Source: Anadara kagoshimensis (Eukaryota > Mollusca > Bivalvia > Arcoida > Arcidae). Taken from it: a DNA stretch of 64,000 bases. This document shows positions 36,930 to 47,860 of this stretch, one piece after another. Location of the stretch: positions 55,969,245-56,033,244 of the forward strand of contig CM037861.1 of the NCBI GenBank assembly GCA_021292105.1, written 5' to 3'. The notes under the pieces are model-generated. The model searched no databases, was not told the DNA's origin, and saw only the letters and a list, made by a program, of their open reading frames with translations. The first letter of the stretch is position 1, and each line of letters starts with the position of its first letter. The position numbers and the translations under genes are program-made.

Positions 36930-36996
36930 CTAGCTCAGGTGGTAGAAAATCGCCTATAATACCGGTAGTCCCGGATTCAATCCTCGTTCCGACCAT
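36930..36996 (+). mobile_element. tRNA-like fragment, probable SINE head
   Basis: tagctcaggtggtaga (36931-36946) is a good A box and ggattcaatcc (36973-36983) a good B box; it ends in ccgacca. The acceptor and anticodon stems do not pair, so it reads as a tRNA-derived SINE head or tRNA pseudogene. Confidence 0.5.
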
Positions 36997-37386
36997 GAGA
37001 TTGTCCCATTTCCGTTACATAATCTAAACCTTTTGTCAGTTATAATATTCGAATATAAACATCGGTTAAACTGTTTGATATCATAATATTGAGTTGTGTT
37101 TCATATTGCTTCTTTTTATTTAAAGTCCTTAAAAGCCAGCCCGTAAAGATTATTCTTAAGGCTTTACGCCCATAGATAAAGTCATTATCTATGATAGATA
37201 AATGTATGCTACTTTTGGTTTTTCTCTTACTATTTCATAGCATCTGACCTCGTCTTCTCTAAGATGCAAGTATTTCTATAATGTGTCCTTTGAAATAATT
37301 TTATTTCAGACGAAACAGACCAATATAAATACATCGAGTCGTATATGTGCAATTAATATTTAAATCCAAATGCAGGATTACAAAGG

Positions 37387-37690
37387 TTGGTTGGTTGGTT
37401 AAATGTTGCTTAACGTAGCATCAGCAATTTTTCAGCTATTCGCGACGAGAACTATTTTATTAATCTCTGGATTACTAGTAATCTGTGAACAATTTTGTGC
37501 ATGCATGTGAAGTGCGAGTGTGTTGTATGGTCTGCTTTTTACTAGCGTGCACTTAGGGCGACTTTAACGTGGTAACTCACAGAGTCAGTACGCCGCAGAC
37601 AAGCGTACCACTCCCCCAGTCCATTATACTGATACTAGGTTAACCAGTAAAGGCTAACGGCAAGGAAAATTCACTTTCCCACATGTGGCC
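37387..37690 (+). mobile_element. R2 retroposon with 12 bp target duplication
   Basis: The 304 bp element starts with ttggttggttggtt and includes gcaatttttcagctattcgc and tttttactagcgtgcactta. It is flanked by identical GGATTACAAAGG at 37375-37386 and 37691-37702. Long target duplications of this kind are typical of LINE-mobilised SINEs. A second copy lies at 41734-41986. Similar ggttggtt-headed repeats are widespread in molluscs as I recall. No Pol III boxes are evident. Confidence 0.8.
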
Positions 37691-38013
37691 GGATTACAAA
37701 GGAAGAATTAAAACATGTATTTTGGAACTATACAAGCAACTAAGAACGCGAAACGAAAAACACAAATTGGGACCAATAAGTATTAATTTTAGTTAACCAA
37801 AACAATTAAACAATTAACCATAATCGTTACCAGACAGTATGCAAAGGATTGTGTATAGGTGTGTTATCTCTTATCGAAGAGAGACAACTCTTAATGTTAT
37901 ATACAAATTAACAACGTATTTTTACAGTAAAAAAAAAAGAGAAAACATTCGTTTTTTAAGAATACATTGTTTTGCAAAGGATATATGCTATAAGTTTTTT
38001 TATCAAGGCATAT

Positions 38014-38230
38014 TACATATCATACCAGTTTCAATTTTACAGCACTAGAATACAATTCCTCATCAGTAGTGTTTGGACTGAAAATGCGAAACCAATTTTT
38101 TCAAGATGTTGAAAAGAATCCCAAAATATATTTTACTTAATTTATCCGAGAAAACACTTTATATGAGGGAGTATACCTTAGGTTTTGAGAAATTTTAGAT
38201 TTTAAACTAGCAGCAAATTTCGGCAATAAT
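38014..38230 (+). repeat. R3 dispersed repeat, copy 2
   Basis: It matches 6308-6540 in the same order: ataccag, attttacagcactag, gaatacaattcctcatcagt, agtgtttggac, caagatgtt and gtataccttaggttttgaga. This copy has no (AT)n tract. Confidence 0.65.
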
Positions 38231-39232
38231 ACACAATTATTGCATATTTAAGTCCTTCTTGCTATGTGTATAGACAATTCAATCGTTGATAAGTAATTTT
38301 ACATTTGAAAGGTTGAAAGTAGTAAACAAAAGTTTAAGATGTGGATTTTACTCAAGAATAAAGTTGTGTTTGGGGTTTTACCATTTGAACATGGATCGGT
38401 GTGTCTGTGATTGACTGATTGATTGAACAATGATTTTTCAACTACATTTTACAAAATGTGTGAATCCCAGTTGGACATTTTCTCTTATAAATCAAGTACC
38501 CTACTCTTTAATGCACAGAATATAAACAGACAATGACACCATTAATTAAACATGTTGATCAGTTTCATGTTCTTTAAAGGTTTAGTATAAGTATGACTTT
38601 TTTTTTTAGAAAAATCAAATGTTATTCGAAATAACAAAAACAAAACTTTTAACTCAACTCTTTCCACATTATAGAGACTTTAGATATGCAGAGTGAATAG
38701 ATGTAGATAGTGGCTAGACACTATAAATACATAATCTTCAATTAAAAGAGACTCACACTATTTCAAATGAACACTAATTTAAACAGTTAAAGTTAAAATA
38801 AGTTTAACAGATATCCTAACACATAAAGTAGCTAAAAATTGTAGTGAGAAGAGACGCAACTCGAACTTCTTCGTTCCGATGTGTATAATGATTTTGAACA
38901 AGGGGCATCACTCAATCATCCTTATTTTTCACTATACAATTCGTATCAAAATATACTGATTGTTGGGATAGCAGTGTAAATATGGAAAATAAGTGAAAAT
39001 GTGTACGAAAAACAGGTAAATTTTTATTCCCCGGCTATTCTAAACTAAAACTGTGTATAAAGAAAAGGTTTTCAGTATCTAAAAATAAAAGAAAAATCAA
39101 AAGGACAATTACAAAATATAAGAAATAAAATTTGATAAAGTAATCTCAATTAGGCTTAATAATTTTCGAGAAAACAATTCCGATAACGTTTAATAAGTCA
39201 TAATAATATTATAGAAACTATATCATGGTTAC

Positions 39233-39346
39233 CTTTAACTGTGGCTGTTCTGGTACAGTTGTATAGTATAGCTAATTCACCGAACACTTTACCAGCACCC
39301 ATTGTACATAACTTCTGTCCATCTTTAGACACCTCTACTTTACCCT
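39233..39346 (-). CDS. PRKG1: cGMP-dependent protein kinase, exon B (CNB-A phosphate-binding cassette)
   Basis: This 114 nt exon completes a Glu codon and encodes [20 protein letters not shown] then [31 protein letters not shown] is the phosphate-binding cassette of CNB-A and is identical to the vertebrate PKG I motif as I recall it. Glu of FGE contacts the ribose, Arg of TRTA the phosphate, and the following Thr gives cGMP preference. The acceptor is TCATTACAG and the donor GTAACC; it is phase 1 at both ends. Nothing in it is truncated or altered. Confidence 0.98.
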
Positions 39347-39878
39347 CTGTAATGAAAATTAATTCAAATAAAAATTATTTTAAAATGCAAATTTAAATCA
39401 GACAATCAGACAGAATATTGAAACATTTGGTTGTTGTTTTCAAAGATGTTTTAATTCAGTTTTACTGGTACCTTTATGTTACAATGATAAACAAAGGGTG
39501 TTTCTGGGATCTTGAGATCTGTAACACCTGATCTGGCCACTATCAATATGAGATGAAATTGACTTATTTGTGACAATGCATGCATTTGAAACTTTTCAAA
39601 ATACCATTTTTAACTAGACAAATGAAACCGACTTATATCATAGGTTTTATTATAGGGTCATGACCTTTGTCATATGAACTTTATTTAGCGCGTTTTGATT
39701 AGTTTGCTCTGCATGGCAATGGAAGTTATAGCACCATAAACGCCATTTCTAGACAGTTCAATGGTTATATTTACATTTCGCTTTTTTGAAAATTTCATTT
39801 TTGTTTTTGAATCCTGGAATGAATTTAAAACACTGTCGTAAACGACATGCAATTCCAATTGCTGGAACAACCAATAAA

Positions 39879-39921
39879 TGACGTCATGGATATAGGGCTA
39901 AACAAGAAATGAGTGACGTCA
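39879..39921. promoter_or_regulatory. Two CRE-like octamers 35 bp apart
   Basis: TGACGTCA occurs at 39879-39886 and again at 39914-39921. Pairs of this site are typical of bZIP-responsive elements, but here the site lies in an intron with no exon nearby; function is unproven. Confidence 0.35.
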
Positions 39922-40347
39922 CATTACCAAATGTAATTATAGTCGTATAACTTTATTTGGTCTCAAACAAGTTTAATACCTCAAAACATCATAAATGTAA
40001 ATATTTGGTATGCAACACATAGTCTCGTGTAGGTTTACATTTGTTCCAGGTTTGATAAAAATCGAGTCGTTGACATGGACAAAATGGAACGTCCACGATA
40101 TGGAAAGGCAGACAGATATTGAGGGGTATATAAAGTAGTCCCCAATCAGATTACACCACTATAGTTGCATTTATTGTTGAAAACGATGAAGGTCAAAATA
40201 CAAATGCAGTGATATTTTTTAAAAATAAAAAATGAAAAACTATTTAATGAGCCTAATGGTTTTGCTATAGGATTATTAACGAACTTTAATACGTTTGTTT
40301 GCCGATGGTTAGTGATTTTCTTTAATTACCGATTGTCATCCGCCATA

Positions 40348-40600
40348 CCAGGGGACTCGGTGGTAGATTCATCTAAAGCGATCGCTTACGGATCACAACA
40401 AATCTTAACGCCTTGGTTCGAATAACACTCAGTGCAGTTTGTCAGTTAGCTTGCCGAAGGCATGTGGTTTTCTCTGGACACTCCGGTTTCCTTCCCTATC
40501 ATAGAACCGACAACCTATAACTAAGTGAAACAATCTTGACGCGTGCGTAAAACTCCATACTCCACCCACTCCACTTTACACCATCATCCTGATATTATCA
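40348..40600 (+). mobile_element. tRNA-derived SINE-like element
   Basis: A tRNA-like head (ggggactcggtggtagattc as A box region, ttggttcgaataacactc as B box region) is followed by a body containing cttgccgaaggcatgtggtt and ctctggacactccggtttcc. A very similar body occurs in SINEs across molluscs, as I recall. Neither target duplication nor a clear tail was found. Confidence 0.6.
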
Positions 40601-41574
40601 CTAGGAGCATCTTAACAAGGTTATTCAACTCCCCTCCTCTTTTAATGTTTATGGAAGCTGAATATTGCAATTGACAACATCATTGCTATTCAAAAGCAGG
40701 AAATAGGCATTAATAACCAATATACTATTTTCATACATGATAGATGTAGTACAATGGCATGCTAAATCATTGTAGTTCCTGTATAATGACAGGGGCTCAG
40801 ATGTTCAAACCTCTATCAAATACTTAAACAAATTAATAAGCAAATTACATACCCTGAGAACAAAGAGATACTGCTTTAGTAATTGAGCGTTTATACACAT
40901 TATTTCTAAGTAATAATAAGCGTAAATCTGAAGTTTTTTATCATTATTCCTCTCATGTAGAAATTACGATACATGTACACACGGTGAAACATCCTTTGCC
41001 TACAATCGATCTATGATAAAGTAAACACGAACTTGTCTTTGCAGTTTTATTTGTGCGAGTTTAAATTTGTTCTTACGACAACATGTCATTGAAAATTGTG
41101 CTTTGTGGCAACACAGTCATTGAAAATGTTAAGCTTAACACTTGGATCCCTTTCTTTATTTTTTATTTCAGACCCTAAATATAACTACTTCCAGGAAAAA
41201 ATCAGACAACGGCTGACAAACAATTTAGGGTTTCTATACTTTCTCGATATTGCTTGTATACATATGCTTCTATTTTGGATAGATGTATAAGAATGACTGA
41301 AAATTTGAATAAAAAATATTTTTAAGAATGTGTTTCTATAGTAACATGTGTCAGAATGTATATTGCATCAGTCAAAAAAGTTACTATATACACTAGACAA
41401 ACACGATAAGGATATTTGACGTTTTTGAAATATTTGTGTTTGATTTAGTTGTTGGCACTCATCAGTTATTTTTAATAAAGATAAGAAACCGAACTGCGGC
41501 ATTTTTAATAGTATTGGAGATTTGAAAAAAAATCTAATTTTTAAAATGAAAAACGATGATAGTAATAATGTTTA

Positions 41575-42034
41575 GTACAGACCTGATAAAAGTTTAACAC
41601 CGGCGAGATGTAAAAGTGCTAGTCAGTTTGAATGAATGCATTTTTATTTTAAAAAAATTCAAAGAACATTTAGCACATGACAGAGTTTAAAAAATAAAAA
41701 AAAAACCGAAGCTCGGCTATCGAGTGACCGATTGTTGGTTGTTTGATGTAATGTAGCTAACCGTCGTCACATAAGCAATTTTTCAGCTATTCGCATCGAG
41801 ATTAAGTTTATTAATCTCTTAGGATTAATCTAAGAACGAGTTCGTGTATGCGTGAGATGTACGAGTGTATTTATGCTCTGCCTTTTACTAGCGTGCACTC
41901 GGGAAGGCTTAAAGGTGCTACTCAGATTCAGAACGCCGCAAAAAAAGATTGACGTTATCCTGACACCATCGGTTGAACCAGTCTATAGCTAACCAGGGGT
42001 CGAGTTGTGCTTCCGATTCGGATTGTCTGTACTG
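41575..42034. mobile_element. TA-flanked MITE, copy 5, split by an R2 retroposon
   Basis: The left terminal repeat (gtacagacctgataaaagtt) and left interior (aagctcggctatcgagtgac) lie at 41575-41733; the right interior and end (agctaaccaggggtcgag, ttgtctgtactg then TA) lie at about 41987-42034. The R2 copy sits between. Part of the MITE centre appears to be missing. Confidence 0.75.
41734..41986 (+). mobile_element. R2 retroposon, second copy (nested in a MITE)
   Basis: It matches 37387 onward: ttggttgtttgatgtaatgt, gcaatttttcagctattcgc, tttactagcgtgcactcggg, and ends near ggttgaaccagt, so it is shorter at the 3' side. No target duplication was seen. Confidence 0.75.
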
Positions 42035-42778
42035 TATATGATAGGTTTCAACTATCTCTGTGTGACTGGCTGCTATAATATAACCTTTTTGTCTCCAATC
42101 AGACCAATATAACTCCATACAACAAACAAATAAATGAAGAAATTCAAACAAAACTACAAAGGTTAAAAGAAATAAATTCCAATGAAACTAATATACGAGA
42201 TGATTTGGTATATAATACTGACAATGATTTCATTAGCACTGTTGTAACTATTCAATCAACTGTTACCAATGTCAACACGAAATGGCATTTAATATCATAA
42301 AATTGCTCTTGAGAATTACGGTGCTTCAGACTTCAACGATTTTTGACGGGATATATCAGAACATGTCAAAGTGTTACATATATCATATAATTGACTCGGC
42401 GATTAATAGAATTATCTGGAGTTTCTATAATACTGAGATTTAGTAATCAATCGATACATTTATGAACTCTTGACAAGAAAGTGAAAACTCATTTAAGATT
42501 ATTCAATATTTGACATGACGTCTCAGTACACAAAAATTTGACGTCCCATAATTTTAAGGATTTGCTCTATAACAACTGTTAATGAAATTAACACCTAATC
42601 GTGTCTGGACTTCATTGGGCGAACTTATTAGGCGTTCACATTTCGACACCTAATGGCGTCTGGAAACTTTCGATTCCTTGGGTGCATAGTGATTATGACC
42701 GTTCTTAGTTGGTGGGTAGATTTGTCCGAGTTAAATTACACACCTGGCGGGTGTAGAAAGTTAAACAGGGGACACTTA

Positions 42779-42910
42779 CTCTTCTGGAACACTAGGGCCA
42801 ACATCCCTAGTGGAAGTTTACGTATTTAACTGAATTTGTCAGCTTTCAAAGTTTTTACTTTACTTTGGGATTGTAATTTGGACATGGACGGGTATGTTTG
42901 TTTTTGATTG
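42779..42910 (+). repeat. R1 dispersed repeat
   Basis: One of the best copies: ccctagtggaagtttacgta, ttaactgaatttgtcagctt, caaagtttttactttacttt, ggacatggacgggtatgttt. Its tail supplies the first codons of the ORF that follows. Confidence 0.75.
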
Positions 42911-43274
42911 TGACAAAAAAATGGAAAATGAATTAAAGTGTAACCCCAAAAATAAGAAACAACAAACAGTTATATGGGAGGAATGCAAGGAAAAGGCAAA
43001 CGAATATCTTCACGATTATTTATTATGCATGGCTTTTGTTACTTGGCGAACTCCATTTAGACATCAGGATAATGGCATATGTGTACAGACATGGAACATT
43101 TCATTGGTCAAGGAATGGTTATTTTTGGAAAAACTGAAGGAAGACAGAAAAAAGAAAATTCCGTTACTCGAAAGACATTTGGCACCATACGGAATGCAGA
43201 GGTCGCAATATATTTCTACAGTAATTAGGATAATATTGTCGATTTCCCGCCAAAATTTAGAAAGCGTCATATAA
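42894..43274 (+). CDS. 126-codon open reading frame, unrecognised, doubtful
   Basis: The frame begins inside the R1 tail (MFVFDCDKK) and a second ATG opens MENELKCNPKNKKQQTVIWE, going on to KLKEDRKKKIPLLERHLAPY and a basic C-terminus. No domain, signal peptide or membrane segment was recognised. In AT-rich DNA of this size about one ORF this long is expected by chance, and the first ATG lies in a repeat. It could be a relic or an exon, but no splice partner or promoter was identified. Confidence 0.2.
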   Translation: MFVFDCDKKMENELKCNPKNKKQQTVIWEECKEKANEYLHDYLLCMAFVTWRTPFRHQDNGICVQTWNISLVKEWLFLEKLKEDRKKKIPLLERHLAPYGMQRSQYISTVIRIILSISRQNLESVI

Positions 43275-43288
43275 ATGACGTCATTTAT
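43271..43288. promoter_or_regulatory. 18 bp palindrome centred on TGACGTCA
   Basis: ATAAATGACGTCATTTAT is a perfect palindrome with the CRE octamer at 43276-43283. Motif only. Confidence 0.35.
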
Positions 43289-44613
43289 GGCAAAGCCAAT
43301 ATACAGATTATATTTTTTGCAACTGGGAAATCTATGATTGCTTTTTCATCAAAAGACACGGTTATTACAGAGCAGGTTAAACATATACTCATAAAAACGT
43401 TCAACTTTCCCCGTATCTTGTAAAAATGATTTACAGGGGCAAAAAAATCCAGGAGCATTGATTGATTAAAGTTAGTTGGTATGTGCGTGTAATGTGTAAA
43501 CCAAAATCTGACATGCTTGAGTTTGTTTTAATGAGGCATGTATCTTACTGCCTATAAATTTAGAGTTCTTTCAGCGATATATAAACAATTTTGTGTTCTA
43601 TGATCAGATGTATCTGGCTTCTTAAATTAAGTATCTCTTCCCGATCATGGCATTTTTATCAACTAAGAAAAACAACGTGGGATTAAATTACATTGCTGAG
43701 GTGTAACAACAAAAATTCTTCACTTTTTGCGTTCTTATGCCGCCGAAAAAGTGAAACATTTCATACTTTAATTGCGATATTCGTAAAACATACTAAATAC
43801 AGCGACACCGTGTTTGATTTTAGTTGCTCTCTGTGCTATTCTAAATATCTGTCAGTTTTTTGTGCAAAAGATTGGCATACCGAATTATTTGTAAATGGTC
43901 TGTTACTTATTTGATTATACACGTTTATACATTGTAATTTTTCAACATTTCTTGATACAATGTACAGGAAACGGTGATTTAAATATAACGGTAAAAAACA
44001 AATGAGGAACTGAAATAATTGCAAATAAATAATCAATTTTAATAAATTAAAATAAAAATGCAAGGGGAGTTGTATGTCACAAGAATTAAAATCAAGTTTT
44101 GAATTTTTTTATGTCCAGTTAACTTAAATACAATGCTGATTATTTTTGTATTTACTTTCTTAATATTACAAAAAACGCTTATTCTTTTGACCACTAAGTA
44201 CCAAGTTTTTTGGGGCTATGCAATTATTATTTATGAAACACACAAGCAAGGTCATTCAAAAGAAAATCAAAAAGTATCTTTTTAGTTTTATTTTTGAGTC
44301 CATGTATCAAAGTTGCATCTTTCTAATATAATCAAAACTTCTTATTTGTTGTGTCTTAATAAAATTCACATAAACATGCTATGTCATACCATTTACATTA
44401 TAAGATATAAAAGTAAAGCTTATCGCGGTGAAAATAGTGATACGATCTAATTGACATTATGATGTACTTCAGACTTGTGTACAATCTTCAAATTCCTTGA
44501 TCACTATTTTATCACATCTTATAAAATTCCCTGACTATCTTGCATAACAGTCATTCCATTAAGACATCGTTCTAGTCAGAAAAATACAACTTAACTTTAG
44601 TTATAGTATAGTA

Positions 44614-44828
44614 CAGTACAAACCTGTCGAAGGTTTTATATTGAGCTAACAAAAATGAGTCGAAACTCGACTGCCAATTCGCTGAGATACTGATAGCCAA
44701 AAAGCCTCGGGAAGATTGGTAGCAGGTATCAAAACGAAGTCCAGAAATAGCTAACAAGGTTCGAAATGAGCCATCTACTTGGCACTAATGTGTTAGTTTA
44801 AAGTTAAACTTTGGACATGTCTGCACTG
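44614..44828. mobile_element. TA-flanked MITE (CAGTACAG family), copy 6
   Basis: 215 bp from cagtacaaacctgtcgaagg to aactttggacatgtctgcactg. TA on the left, CA on the right. The interior keeps aacaaggttcgaaatgagcc. Confidence 0.82.
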
Positions 44829-45332
44829 CATCTTAGTATCTTAGAGCACGTGTAATTCACGCGTAACCTCAAAAGACGGTTTATGAAACATGTGTGTATT
44901 CGAGATGCTATTCGGTATCCACTTTATTTAAAGATTTCATCTTCAAAATATTCTATAGATGCCAAAGTTTACTACACTTTATATTTCAACTTTTGGGGAG
45001 GGGTAATTCCATATGATAACTGTATTTAAGGTTTGGCATTATGTAACCTTCGTGTTATGTAGTTATTTTATAGAGTATAAGAAGTTTGTAATTGTATATC
45101 TGAAGACAAGGATTGATCATTAAGCAACATTAAAGTGTAGCTTATAATCAGGTACCTATTATATCAATTGAGGGTGCAACCATGAACATGGCATAACAAA
45201 TCTTTTAAGAACGTATCAATTAATTCAATGAATCTGACTGACAGACCGAGTTGGAGGAAGCCAGTAAGTATAGAGTTATATAACACCAGACCGTCCTTCT
45301 TACCACACTGAATTACAACGTACAGCCACATA

Positions 45333-45530
45333 CAGTACAGACCTGTTGAAAATTTAACCACCGAGACGAGTGAAAGCTCAGCTGGCCACATGGACGAGAT
45401 ATGGATAGTTCCTAAAAGATTGATAGCAGTGGTCGAAAAGTTGGTGTCAAGATAAAACTAATTATAACGAGGGTAGAAAAGAGTCATCCATGTGTTAGCT
45501 TGATGTTTAACTTTCGACAGGACTGTACTG
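45333..45530. mobile_element. TA-flanked MITE (CAGTACAG family), copy 7
   Basis: 198 bp from cagtacagacctgttgaaaa to ctttcgacaggactgtactg. The left target TA is intact; the right flank reads GG. Confidence 0.82.
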
Positions 45531-46036
45531 GGTATCGATAGGATTTGTTGTTGACCAAGAAATGACTGGCTTTCACAAACCGCCAATATTGGAATGATCT
45601 TCTAATGGAATTGGTAAAAAAGATTACAGTAATCGTTATCACAAACTCAGTCAAACAAGAAAAACTGAACTTAAAACCATTGAGTGTGCTTTGTACTACT
45701 AGGTGAAACGTAATACAATCATCACACGTTATATGAGCTTAGCGAAAATAAACACAATATGACCACAGTAAAGAACAATATAAACTATAAAATGTAATAC
45801 AAAATAAAAATAAAAAGTACAAGACTATAGCAAATTAGACACATGGAATATAAAGATGTAAACCGTAAAATAAATAATATCGATATCAATTACCATTACG
45901 GAAAAAAATGTAACCGTATCATGTACTTGAAAACAACCGTTGTGACCAGGAACGTAAAAAAACAAAAATGGTTTGGAAATTATCATATAGCTGCTATTCT
46001 AGTCTAACAAACATTTTTATAATATCTTTACACGCT

Positions 46037-46147
46037 TACCCTTCCAGAGAACCCTGGTGGAAGTTTATCCAAATATGCAAATATTTACTTTTTTATTTGG
46101 TTGTTTGTTATTTGAACACGGACTGGAAAGTTTGTTTTTGATTGATT
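46037..46147 (+). repeat. R1 dispersed repeat next to an exon
   Basis: Forward copy with head acccttccagagaaccctgg and tail gaacacggactggaaagttt. It ends only about 20 bp from the splice donor of exon A. Confidence 0.65.
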
Positions 46148-46168
46148 TTTATGTTTAGGATTCCTTAC

Positions 46169-46335
46169 CTTCCATCACATACACCAATGAGCCTACATCT
46201 CCTTCCTTTATTATGATACTTTCTTTCTCGTATTCCACAGGGTACATACAGTCAACAATCTCTCTAATCTGACCCATGTCTAAGTTCTTCATAAAGTCGT
46301 TGTCTAGAATGGCTTGCTTGATCAGCTCTCGGCAA
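46169..46335 (-). CDS. PRKG1: cGMP-dependent protein kinase, exon A (start of CNB-A)
   Basis: This 167 nt exon encodes [40 protein letters not shown] and [15 protein letters not shown]. It covers the N-terminal helices and first strands of CNB-A and matches [16 protein letters not shown] and VDCMYPVEY of vertebrate PKG I (from memory), the strongest single proof of the gene's identity. The Cys of VDCMY corresponds to Cys117 of human I-alpha. The acceptor is CTACTTCCAG, the donor GTAAGG; it enters in phase 2 and leaves in phase 1. The upstream exons with the leucine zipper and autoinhibitory site are not in the window, so the nearest is at least 17.6 kb away. Confidence 0.98.
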
Positions 46336-46441
46336 CTGGAAGTAGAACATTAGCAAAATGAGTATGTCTGGGGAAAATCAAGCAATAAACTTTAAGTTTA
46401 ATTTATTAAATCATGCATTGCCAACTTATTGCATATATCTA

Positions 46442-46654
46442 CTGTATAATCATTATTTTCACGGGGTTGAAATCCCGTGGTTATGTAATTTGACAAGATG
46501 TCATAAAAAGAAAACTGGAGTTGTGTCTTGTGGAAATAAATCGCATTTGCGACCTTAATAATAGAATTTTCGTCGACATTTAATTTCGTGGTATTCACTA
46601 ATCCACGACAAAAACAACGATATTCAATCCCCATGAATATCTATGATTATACAG
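46442..46654. mobile_element. TA-flanked MITE (CTGTATAATCAT ends)
   Basis: 213 bp with ends ctgtataatcat and atgattatacag, flanked by TA at 46440-46441 and 46655-46656. Subterminal caCGGGGttgaaatc and caatcccCATGaat blocks are also inverted, and the interior has ttcgtcgaca and ccacgacaa motifs. This cgtgg/ccacga MITE type is very common in molluscs as I recall. An open frame inside it (46398-46634) is not a gene. Confidence 0.8.
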
Positions 46655-47137
46655 TATATACATTTTATGTCTTTTTTCAATCTGTTATATTACGATAAGT
46701 TATCCTTAGTTCACGATTTATTTTTGTGTTTTTTCATTTGTTTTTTGTTTTTGCTGCATTGTGTATAGTACCAGTTCCGTTTTAACCGAAGATAGAATTG
46801 GCACGCGAGTTAAAATAATACATATATTATAAGAGACCAGGGAATCATAATGAAATGACTGAAACAGATTTTCTGTAATCCACCACCACCCTACCCCCAT
46901 TCAATAAAGATATTACATTGCCGATCGTTGAAACAAGGCACTATTTACACCATTTCAAACATTAAAATGATACGGCATTAATTTAACACAATTCTCGGTG
47001 AATTGTATGTAAGCGGTATAAACAAAGAATTACCGAAGTATTCATTTACACAATCAATTGTCATGTGTTACTTTTGAATGCATTAGTTCACAACTAGTAC
47101 GTGATCATTAAAAACTATTCAAATGGGTTCTTTTATA

Positions 47138-47343
47138 CAGTATAGACCTATCGAATGTTTAACATTAGAATAACGAATTAGTACCGGATCGGCTACTCAT
47201 CTCTGCTATTCGACAGGTTTTCAGCAGAATACAATAAAACCTCGTTATAATGCCCATCGATTGTCTCTAGATATCCAAGTCACGAGGCGAGCTCCGACTC
47301 CTTTTTGTTAGTTCAGTGTTAAAATTTCATCAGGTCTGTACCG
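47138..47343. mobile_element. TA-flanked MITE (CAGTACAG family), copy 8
   Basis: 206 bp from cagtatagacctatcgaatg to atcaggtctgtaccg, with TA on both sides. Confidence 0.82.
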
Positions 47344-47860
47344 TATGCAGTTTGGCAATATACAATGCAACTAAAATTGTTTAATCTGCTTCTAAAAGTA
47401 ACACCACAATATACATCAATGCCATGTTTAACCTTGGATGTTTCAAGACGTCAAACCTTCATCAAGTGCAATCTATCGGATTAGTTAATCCTGGTACAAT
47501 GTTATGTCTTATCTTAATAGCTATACTGCTCGATAGATAAATCCGTGAGGATTGATTACAACGAAATACTTGACAAGTACCACGTGTTTCTGACAGTTAA
47601 ATGTTTACACTACAAGTAATGCCAAATATATTATATATTTAAGGAACAAATTGAAACGAAACAAAAAAGACACTAAATGAAACAGTAAATAATACAACAA
47701 CGCGATATAGAACATTATATCTATCTATTTGAACATTAGAAATAAAAAAAATCTATACATGTATCTATATTATTTATCATAATGCATCATTTATTTAATA
47801 ATCATTATCACGTGTATATTTTAGATCAACAATTCCATCTACAGCTACCTGAAAAACTAC

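Larger units (their letters stand above)
36336..39232 (-). other. PKG intron B-C
   Basis: A 2.9 kb phase-1 intron. It holds two tRNA-like SINE heads, a retroposon with 12 bp target duplications (R2) and an R3 copy. The last ~1 kb before exon B is plain AT-rich sequence. Confidence 0.9.
39347..46168 (-). other. PKG intron A-B
   Basis: A 6.8 kb phase-1 intron with paired TGACGTCA octamers (39879 and 39914), a SINE-like element (40348-40600), a MITE split by an R2 copy (41575-42034), two R1 copies, two further MITEs, an 18 bp palindrome around TGACGTCA (43271-43288) and a weak 126-codon ORF. No other gene was recognised. Confidence 0.88.

Noticed and set aside
36658-36996. Two functional tRNA genes
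   Set aside because: The A and B boxes are recognisable, but the acceptor and anticodon stems do not pair; SINE heads or pseudogenes are more likely.
43064-43270. Minus-strand ORF opposite the 126-codon frame
   Set aside because: It shadows the opposite frame and has no feature of its own.
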